From positions 46,313 to 110,312 of the forward strand of contig NZ_AUED01000023.1 of assembly GCF_000425805.1 (NCBI RefSeq): a stretch of 64,000 nucleotides of DNA, written 5' to 3'. This document shows, piece by piece, positions 58,125-64,000 of the stretch (its first letter is position 1; every line of letters starts with the position of its first letter). The notes beneath the pieces are model-generated. The model did not search any database. It worked only from the letters and a program-made list of their open reading frames with translations, and was not told where the DNA came from. Position numbers and translations under genes: made by a program. The DNA is from Pseudomonas vranovensis DSM 16006 (GTDB lineage: Bacteria > Pseudomonadota > Gammaproteobacteria > Pseudomonadales > Pseudomonadaceae).

Positions 58125-59024
58125 TCAATGCTCGGCGAAGGCAACCGCCCGCGCCGCGACGATCAGGCAGTCGGTAAGCTCGGGCGAGGAAAACTTGGTC
58201 AACACCGCGTTGGCGCCGGCGTCCCTGGCTTTTTCGCTGTTCATCGCGCTGTCGAGCGAGGTGTGCAGCAGCACATACAGGTGCTTGAAGTCCGGGGTTT
58301 CACGCAGGGTACGGGTGAAGGCAAAGCCGTCCATCTCGGACATTTCGATGTCCGAGACCACCACGTTGATTTCCTGATCGGTGCCTTGCAGCTCCAGCAG
58401 GGTGTTGATTGCATCCTTGGCACTGCGCGCGGTATGGCATTCGATCCCCAGGCTGCGCAGGGTGTGTACCGACTGCTGCAGGGCGACCTGGCTGTCATCG
58501 ACCACCAGGATATTGGTGGCGGCGAGCACGGCGGCGTCTTCACTGCTGAGCTCGCTGCCGAGCACATCGTGGGTGGGCGGGGCGATGCCGTGGATGACTT
58601 TCTCGATGTCCAGCACCTGTACCAGTGTGTTGTCGACCCGAGTCACGCCGGTGATGAACGACTTGCTCCCCGAGCCGTAGGGTGGCGGCTTGATGTCGGT
58701 GCTCAGGCAATGGACGATCTTGCTCACCGCCTGCACGTGCAGGCCCTGCTTGGAGCGGCTGATGTCGGTGACGATCAGGCAGCCGCCGGCGGGGTCTTCC
58801 AGCGGGCGCTCGCCGATGGCCCGCGACAGGTCGATCACCGACAGCGAGTTGCCGCGCAAGGTGGCCACGCCTTTGACGTGGGGGTGCGACTCCGGCAGCC
58901 GGGTCAGCGACGGGCAGGGGATGATTTCACTGACCTTGAGCAGGTTGATCGCCATGAGCTTGCCACTGCGCAGGGTGAACAGCAGCAACGACAGCGAGTC
59001 CGCGCGAGCGTTTTGCGTGGCCAT
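58125..59024 (-). CDS. cheV: Chemotaxis coupling protein CheV
   Basis: 299 residues. CheW-like domain at 10-160 (FTLRSGKLMAINLLKVSEII, KGVATLRGNSLSVIDLSRAI) followed by a receiver domain from about 170 (ILVVDDSQVALQQSVHTLR, phosphorylated Asp in VVVSDIEMSEMDGF). It couples chemoreceptors to CheA and adapts by phosphorylation. ATG 59024 has GAAGG upstream. Not linked to other che genes here apart from the Aer-like receptor nearby. Confidence 0.92.
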   Translation of the reverse strand: MATQNARADSLSLLLFTLRSGKLMAINLLKVSEIIPCPSLTRLPESHPHVKGVATLRGNSLSVIDLSRAIGERPLEDPAGGCLIVTDISRSKQGLHVQAVSKIVHCLSTDIKPPPYGSGSKSFITGVTRVDNTLVQVLDIEKVIHGIAPPTHDVLGSELSSEDAAVLAATNILVVDDSQVALQQSVHTLRSLGIECHTARSAKDAINTLLELQGTDQEINVVVSDIEMSEMDGFAFTRTLRETPDFKHLYVLLHTSLDSAMNSEKARDAGANAVLTKFSSPELTDCLIVAARAVAFAEH

Positions 59025-59104
59025 AGGCACCTTCAGGACAGATTGAATGGGGAGATGCCGGGTTATCGACCCGCCAGCCCATGGCTTTAATCCTTCAGCT
59101 CAAA

Positions 59105-60658
59105 TCAGCGCAGCCCCAGACGCTTGGCCAGGCGACTCAGGTTGGCCCGGTCCAGCCCAAGTTCACGGGCGCTGCTGGCCCAGTTGTGCTGATGTCGCTC
59201 AAGGCTCGCCTGGATCAACTGGCGCTGGTAGTCGTCCATGGCCTGACGCAGGTCGCCGCCGGGTAGCGGCGCATCAACAACGTGCGGCACTTGGGCGGTG
59301 AGGGCGGAGGGCTCGACCGGGCGCAGGTCCAGATCGGTGGCGTCGAGGGTGAGGATCTTCGGTCGTTGACGATGCTGGCCCAGGGCCTTGAGCGCCGAGC
59401 GGCCGATCAGGTGCTCAAGCTCGCGCACGTTGCCCGGCCAGTCGTAACCCAGCAGGGCGGCCTGGGCCTCGGCGCTCAGGCGCAGGCTGCCCAGGCCCAT
59501 GCGCGAACGGTTCTGTTCAAGGAAGTAGCCGCTGAGCAGCAGCACATCGCGGCCACGGTCACGCAGCGGCGGCACCAGCAGCGGGTACACACTCAAACGG
59601 TGATAGAAATCGGCACGGTAGCGGCCGGCGCGCACTTCTTCGGCCAGGTCGCGGTTGGTGGCGGCGATCAGGCGTACGTCGACCCGATGCTCCTGGTCCG
59701 AACCCAGGCGCTGCAGTTGCCCGCTTTGCAGCACCCGCAGCAGCTTGGCCTGCACGGTCAGCGACAACTCGCCCACTTCATCGAGGAACAGGGTGCCGCC
59801 ATTGGCCAACTCGAACTTGCCGCGGCGCTCGCCGACCGCGCCGGTGAACGCGCCACGCACATGGCCGAACAGTTCGCTCTCGACCAGGGTGTCGGGCAGG
59901 GCGGCGCAGTTGAGGCTGATCATGGGTTTGTCGGCCCGCCCCGACTGCTGGTGAATGGCCTGGGCCACCAACTCCTTGCCCACGCCGGTTTCGCCGGTGA
60001 TCAGCACCGTCAGGTCGCTGCCGGCCACCAACTGGATTTCTTCGAGCAGGCGCTTGTGCGCCTTGCTCTGGCCAATCAACTCCTTGTGCTGCTGGCCGCT
60101 GGCCTGGCGATAGACCTCGGCGCGTTCATGTTCATCTTCGACGCGCAAGGCCAGGCGCTCGATGCGTTCGGCAACATTCACCGTCGCCGCCGCGAGGCTG
60201 GCAAAGGCCTGCAAGGCATCGAGTTCGACCTGCTGGAACTGTTCCGGGTCCAGCGCATCCAGGGTTATCAGGCCCCAGGGTTGCTCGTCGACGAACAGCG
60301 GACAGCCCATGCAGTCGTGGACTTCCAGGTGGTGATGCAGGCCTTCGACCAGGCCGTCGTAGGGGTCGGGCAGGTCACTGTCGCTGGCAAAGCGGGTAGG
60401 CTCGTTGCGGCTGAGAATGGTAGCAAAGCGTGGGTGCTCGCTGACCTTGAAGCGCCGGCCAAGGGTGTCGGTACTCAGGCCATCCACCGCCAGTGGCACC
60501 AGCCATTCGCCGTCCAGGCGCAGCAGCGCGGCGGCGTCGCATGGCAGCAGGCTGCGCATGGCTTCGAGCAGGCGCCGGTAGCGCTCGCACTCGGGCAAGT
60601 CACGGGACAGGTCGCTGACCAGGGGCAGCAGGGCGGTGAGCAGGGATTTTGCTGTCAT
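59105..60658 (-). CDS. norR: NorR/FhpR-type sigma54 activator for nitric oxide
   Basis: 517 residues. GAF domain at 1-175 that in NorR carries the NO-sensing iron; AAA+ domain with GETGVGKE (Walker A), GAFTGA (sigma54 contact) and GTLFLDEVGELS (Walker B); and a Fis-type HTH at the end (HNWASSARELGLDRANLSRLAKRLGL). It is divergent from flavohaemoglobin, the arrangement known as fhpR-fhp in P. aeruginosa. It should activate hmp/fhp with RNA polymerase-sigma54 when NO is present. Confidence 0.93.
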   Translation of the reverse strand: MTAKSLLTALLPLVSDLSRDLPECERYRRLLEAMRSLLPCDAAALLRLDGEWLVPLAVDGLSTDTLGRRFKVSEHPRFATILSRNEPTRFASDSDLPDPYDGLVEGLHHHLEVHDCMGCPLFVDEQPWGLITLDALDPEQFQQVELDALQAFASLAAATVNVAERIERLALRVEDEHERAEVYRQASGQQHKELIGQSKAHKRLLEEIQLVAGSDLTVLITGETGVGKELVAQAIHQQSGRADKPMISLNCAALPDTLVESELFGHVRGAFTGAVGERRGKFELANGGTLFLDEVGELSLTVQAKLLRVLQSGQLQRLGSDQEHRVDVRLIAATNRDLAEEVRAGRYRADFYHRLSVYPLLVPPLRDRGRDVLLLSGYFLEQNRSRMGLGSLRLSAEAQAALLGYDWPGNVRELEHLIGRSALKALGQHRQRPKILTLDATDLDLRPVEPSALTAQVPHVVDAPLPGGDLRQAMDDYQRQLIQASLERHQHNWASSARELGLDRANLSRLAKRLGLR

Positions 60659-60750
60659 AAAGACTCCTGTGGGTCTAAATGACTATATATCAGTAGTAGT
60701 CTTTTTGACTTAAAAATTTATATCTTATTGATTTATAAGTATTTTAAAGT

Positions 60751-60767
60751 TGGCACGGAACCTGAAA
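60751..60767 (+). promoter_or_regulatory. Candidate sigma54 promoter of the flavohaemoglobin gene
   Basis: TGGCACG (60751-60757), then GAAC and CTGAA. The -24 GG element is exact; the -12 element reads TGA and not TTGC, so it is an imperfect match. It lies about 46 bases before the ATG. AT-rich DNA with AGTCTTTTTGACT-like dyads upstream (60697-60710) may be the NorR site. Confidence 0.55.
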
Positions 60768-60812
60768 TAGCTAACGCATTCATCAAGAAGCCACAGGCTC
60801 AGGAGTCATTCA

Positions 60813-61994
60813 ATGCTCAATGCCCAGGATCGTGCGATCGTCAAAGCCACCGTTCCCCTGCTTGAAAGCGGTGGTGAGGCGCTGACCACCCATTTCTACA
60901 AGCTGATGCTCAGCGAATACCCCGAAGTGCGTCCGCTGTTCAACCAGGCCCACCAGGCCAGCGGCGACCAGCCACGTGCCCTGGCCAACGGCGTGCTGAT
61001 GTACGCTCGGCACATCGACCAACTGGAGCAACTGGGCGGCTTGGTCGGCCAGATCATCAACAAGCATGTGGCCTTGCAGATCCTCCCGGAGCATTACCCG
61101 ATCGTTGGTAGCTGCCTGCTGCGCGCCATCGAAGAAGTGCTTGGCAAAGAGATCGCTACCCCTGAAGTCATCGCCGCCTGGGGCGCGGCCTACCAGCAAC
61201 TGGCCGATATTCTCATCGGTGCCGAAGCCGATATGTACACCCAGAAGGCCGAAGCGCCAGGCGGCTGGCGCGGGGCGCGGGACTTCAAACTGGTCGGGCG
61301 CGTCGAAGAGAGCAGCGAAATCGTCTCGTTCTACTTCGCACCGGCCGATGGCGGGGCGATCCTCAAGGCCGAGCCGGGCCAGTACATCGGCTTGCAGTTG
61401 TTCATCGACGGTGAAGAACAGCGCCGCAACTATTCACTGTCGGCCCTGAGCGATGCCGGCCAGTACCGCATCAGCGTCAAGCACGAAGTCGGTGGCAAGG
61501 TTTCCAACTACCTGCACGAGCAATTGGCGGTGGGCGATACGCTGAAACTGTTCCCGCCCTCGGGCGAGTTCACCCTCAGCGCCAGTCACAAACCTCTAGT
61601 GCTGATCAGCGGCGGCGTGGGTATTACCCCGACGTTGCCGATGCTTGAGGCTGCACTGGAAAGCGGCCGCCTGGTGCATTTCATCCACTGCGCGCGCAAC
61701 GGCGCGGTGCATGCCTTCCGTGACTGGGTCGATGAACTGGCGGCGCGTCATCCACAGGTCAAGCGCTTCTACTGCTACGCCGAGGACGACGGTGTCAGCG
61801 AACCTGCCGATGCGGTAGGCCTGCTCAGTGCCGATCAACTGGCGGAGTGGTTGCCACAGGAGCGCGACCTGGACGCCTACTTCCTCGGCCCCAAAGGCTT
61901 CATGGCCACCATCAAGCGCCACCTCAAGGGCCTGGGCGTGCCAGAGCAGCAGAGCCGTTACGAATTCTTCGGCCCGGCCTCTGCCCTGGAATGA
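60813..61994 (+). CDS. hmp: Flavohaemoglobin, NO dioxygenase
   Basis: 393 residues. N-terminal globin with proximal His in NKHVALQILPEHY, then a FAD-binding domain (RRNYSLSAL) and an NAD domain (LISGGVGITPTLPML). It converts nitric oxide into nitrate using NADH and oxygen. It is divergent from the NorR-type activator. CAGGAG lies 7 bases before the ATG. Also called fhp. Confidence 0.95.
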   Translation: MLNAQDRAIVKATVPLLESGGEALTTHFYKLMLSEYPEVRPLFNQAHQASGDQPRALANGVLMYARHIDQLEQLGGLVGQIINKHVALQILPEHYPIVGSCLLRAIEEVLGKEIATPEVIAAWGAAYQQLADILIGAEADMYTQKAEAPGGWRGARDFKLVGRVEESSEIVSFYFAPADGGAILKAEPGQYIGLQLFIDGEEQRRNYSLSALSDAGQYRISVKHEVGGKVSNYLHEQLAVGDTLKLFPPSGEFTLSASHKPLVLISGGVGITPTLPMLEAALESGRLVHFIHCARNGAVHAFRDWVDELAARHPQVKRFYCYAEDDGVSEPADAVGLLSADQLAEWLPQERDLDAYFLGPKGFMATIKRHLKGLGVPEQQSRYEFFGPASALE

Positions 61995-62165
61995 TGGGAT
62001 TTTCCTGATACACGGTTGAACGGACAAGGCACAGCCAGCGATGGCTGTGCCTTGCGGCATTTGGTCGCCTTCTCAAGCAGGGTGCCTGGCCTTTTTACTG
62101 CATGCAGACAAAGCGTCATGCGCATGCCGCATCATCCTTCCAGCCGTATCGAGGAATCCAAAATC

Positions 62166-62636
62166 GTGAACATCAAATGGGCTGACAAACTGCGCAAAGG
62201 CCTGCATGGCTCGGCAGACTCGCTGGGCAACTTGTGCGTCGAGGCGTTCCATTACCTGGCCCTGTTCGGCATTGGTGCAATCACCGCCTACGCGGCGGTA
62301 GCCACCTTCATCGATATGCTCCACAAGGGCGGCATCAGTGTCGATGACATCCTGCTGTTGTTCATCTACCTCGAGCTCGGGGCGATGGTGGGGATCTACT
62401 TCAAGACCAACCATATGCCCATCCGCTTCCTCTTGTATGTGGCGATCACCGCGCTCACCCGCTTGCTGATCGGCGACGTGTCACACCACAAGGCGCCGGA
62501 TGTGGGCCTGCTGTATGTGTGCGGCGGCATCCTCCTGCTGGCATTCGCGATCCTGGTGGTGCGCTATGCCTCGTATCGCTATCCGTCGACCAAAACCATC
62601 GATGCTAATGGAAAGGAGATCGAGGAAGGCAAATGA
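62166..62636 (+). CDS. psiE: PsiE-type phosphate-starvation-inducible membrane protein
   Basis: 156 residues with four helices: FHYLALFGIGAITAYAAVATFI, ISVDDILLLFIYLELGAMVGIYF, IRFLLYVAITALTRLLIG and VGLLYVCGGILLLAFAILVVRYA, the PsiE layout. GTG 62166 has GAGGAA 8 bases upstream; longer frames are unlikely. The tail overlaps the convergent DUF3509 gene by 32 bases. Function unknown. Confidence 0.85.
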   Translation: MNIKWADKLRKGLHGSADSLGNLCVEAFHYLALFGIGAITAYAAVATFIDMLHKGGISVDDILLLFIYLELGAMVGIYFKTNHMPIRFLLYVAITALTRLLIGDVSHHKAPDVGLLYVCGGILLLAFAILVVRYASYRYPSTKTIDANGKEIEEGK

Positions 62637-62898
62637 CCTTCCCGGCCTGGCGGCGGCTGGCGACGTGGGCAAGAACGGGCTGGACGTGCTCGACAGCGAG
62701 GCTGGACTGCACGCTGTCGATCACCCGCTGCAAGCGTTTGGGGTCGTTGCGCTGGGCGGGGTTGATCAAACGCTTGGCGACCACGCCCTGATCGGTGGAA
62801 AGGGTCAGCATGATACTGCCGTCGAGCCGCTCGATACTCAGGTTGACCCGGTAGCGCGAGGCGAAGGCCTCATTGATCTGTTCGAAAGGGTTGAACAT
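62605..62898 (-). CDS. DUF3509 family protein (97 aa)
   Basis: MFNPFEQINEAFASRYRVNLSIERLDGSIMLTLS is close to the consensus of this Pseudomonas-specific family. The C-terminal 15 residues (AGKVICLPRSPFH) are read through the tail of psiE on the other strand. Function unknown; a small soluble protein. Confidence 0.85.
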   Translation of the reverse strand: MFNPFEQINEAFASRYRVNLSIERLDGSIMLTLSTDQGVVAKRLINPAQRNDPKRLQRVIDSVQSSLAVEHVQPVLAHVASRRQAGKVICLPRSPFH

Positions 62899-63083
62899 GG
62901 TGCTTCACCTGGTGAATTCATGCAGAGATTGACCGGGTGATTGCAAATTTGGTTCAGCCAGCCCGCTGAATGGAGCAGGTATTTTGAAAATATCGTAGGA
63001 GGTTTCTCTATCGCTTCAGCCTGGGTAGAAGGTTGAATTTGCCGTGCTAGGTTCCGGGCGTCATTTGCCCAAGGAATCTTTCC

Positions 63084-64000
63084 ATGACGGTCCATCGCAT
63101 GAACATCAATGGCCGCGGCGCCAGGCAGCATGGCGACCAGACCACCAGCGGCGCCACCTGCTTGAGCAGCCAGTCTCATTCCACCCAGAGTGGCGTTCCC
63201 CATTTGCGCCTGGGGATGCCACCACGCCGTGCCCGTTATGCGGCGTGTCCGGGAAAATCGCTGAAGGCGAAACGGGCTGGACGATCGATGGCCGACCCAT
63301 GGCGGTGGATGACGTGTTGATCCAGTGCGGTTGCCCGTCCGGCAGCAACCGCCTGGTTGCACCGTGTTGCCAGTGCCCCGGCCCCAGCCAAGGTCGCCGA
63401 GCAGGTGGGGCACATCCGTACCGCGTCGCCCTCGGGGCCAGCCTCGGGTTTTGCACCTGCAAGCCGCTCCATGCCCGTCATGACCGCCGCCCCCGGCACG
63501 CTGGAGCCGGGCTTCTACATCGTCCCCCGCAGCATGTCCGGCCCGCAGGTACTGGCGCAGTTGGGCAACCCCCACCTGCCAGCTCGCCTGCAACGGCTCA
63601 CCCCGACCTTCGCCCAGGGCTTCAAGGCGGGTGAACTGTTCATCCTCGGCGACCCGGACAACGGAACGGCGTGTACCCGCGAAGAAGCCCAGCTGATGGA
63701 CGCCGCTGCCCAGGTGCGCGATGCGCTGGCAGAGCTTAGCGAGGAAGAGGCCAACTTCATGGCCGATTACCCAGGCGAGATTGCCGGGTTGCTGGGGAGC
63801 GCGAGCCTGTCGATGGGGGTCAGCACGGTGATGCTGGGTCAAGGACTGAGGCAGGTGGAAGGTACCTTGCGTGCGCTGGAGGAATTGCATCAACGCTCGT
63901 TCAGTCTCCACGGTCATTTGAACAGCCGGGATTTCTTTGCGGCGCGTCGTGAGTTGTACAAGACCCTTGATGCCCAGTTGAAGAGTGCCTTTCTCAACAA
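63084..64000 (+). pseudogene. PAAR-domain type VI effector gene with two frameshifts, 3' end outside window
   Basis: The start MTVHRMNINGRGARQHGDQTTSGA is a PAAR N-terminus in frame 3. Near 63214 one base is missing (GGGGATGCC where GGCGATGCC is expected) and the PAAR core continues in another frame: DATTPCPLCGVSGKIAEG, WTIDGRPMAVDDVLIQCGCPSGSNRLVAP. At about 63362 an extra base returns to the first frame: VASAPAPAKVAEQVGHIR, LEPGFYIVPRSMSGPQVLAQL (LysM-like), KAGELFILGDP and a helical part to the window end. The unshifted frame meets a stop at 63318. Either the gene is broken or the sequence has two indel errors. Confidence 0.7.

Noticed and set aside
59282..60682. 466-aa plus-strand frame opposite the NorR gene
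   Set aside because: Antisense shadow with Gln/Gly/Ala-rich translation; NorR motifs on the other strand are complete.
63838..63917. Long minus-strand frame from 63917 across the PAAR gene
   Set aside because: Shadow frame that also reads through the leader of the DUF3509 gene; the plus strand holds PAAR and LysM-like motifs.

Overview
The window looks like a chromosome segment of a Pseudomonas of the P. putida type. Support comes from high-GC core genes, several Pseudomonas-style REP repeats, lineage-typical small families (DUF3077, DUF6124, DUF3509, DUF3820) and the divergent fruR / fruBKA locus with tatD. These assignments come from reading protein motifs and recalled families; no database search was run.

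Layout. (1) 1-8.4 kb: AT-rich accessory island. It opens with the 3' end of a DUF927 primase-like gene. Unrelated cargo follows: a coiled-coil protein, two orphan proteins, a YfbU-family protein paired with a one-helix membrane protein, and a complete Ec48-like retron (msr-msd RNA, reverse transcriptase, two-helix membrane effector). Cargo units are separated by decayed copies of a shared intergenic repeat. (2) 8.4-12.4 kb: DUF3077 and DUF6124 genes, two copies of a 75-nt hairpin element, a lysozyme-like lipoprotein, and a MerR regulator divergent from an Old Yellow Enzyme homologue. (3) 12.4-16.2 kb: a bufferin (copper-buffering RiPP) operon with precursor, MNIO enzyme, partner protein and DoxX, divergent from an ECF sigma / NrsF-type anti-sigma pair. 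Both sides carry the same promoter, GTAACC-N16-CGAA. (4) 16.2-17.7 kb: a fragment of a transporter gene and an orphan gene that looks acquired. (5) 17.8-21.1 kb: purine/ureide genes and a LysR regulator. (6) 21.1-36.1 kb: two amine/amino-acid catabolic operons, each with a DAO-type flavoenzyme, a cupin and a transporter; the second also has a Rieske oxygenase, an aldehyde dehydrogenase and a rubredoxin-rubredoxin reductase fusion. A BCCT carrier and a LysR regulator follow.

(7) 36.4-44 kb: tatD-fruR divergent from fruB-fruK-fruA, the complete fructose phosphotransferase system. (8) 44-62.9 kb: core functions, namely a PA2169-type protein, a diguanylate cyclase, an OprD porin, an RND efflux pump with its own two-component system, an Aer-like chemoreceptor, CheV, a NorR/FhpR activator divergent from flavohaemoglobin, PsiE and DUF3509. 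(9) 63.1 kb to the end: a PAAR-domain type VI secretion effector gene broken by two single-base shifts and cut by the window edge.

The most interesting points are the retron in a cassette-like defence island, the matched ECF promoters of the bufferin locus, the paired hairpin RNA element at 9.05/9.43 kb, and the parallel DAO-cupin-transporter operons, whose start regions carry CA-rich Crc/Hfq-type motifs.
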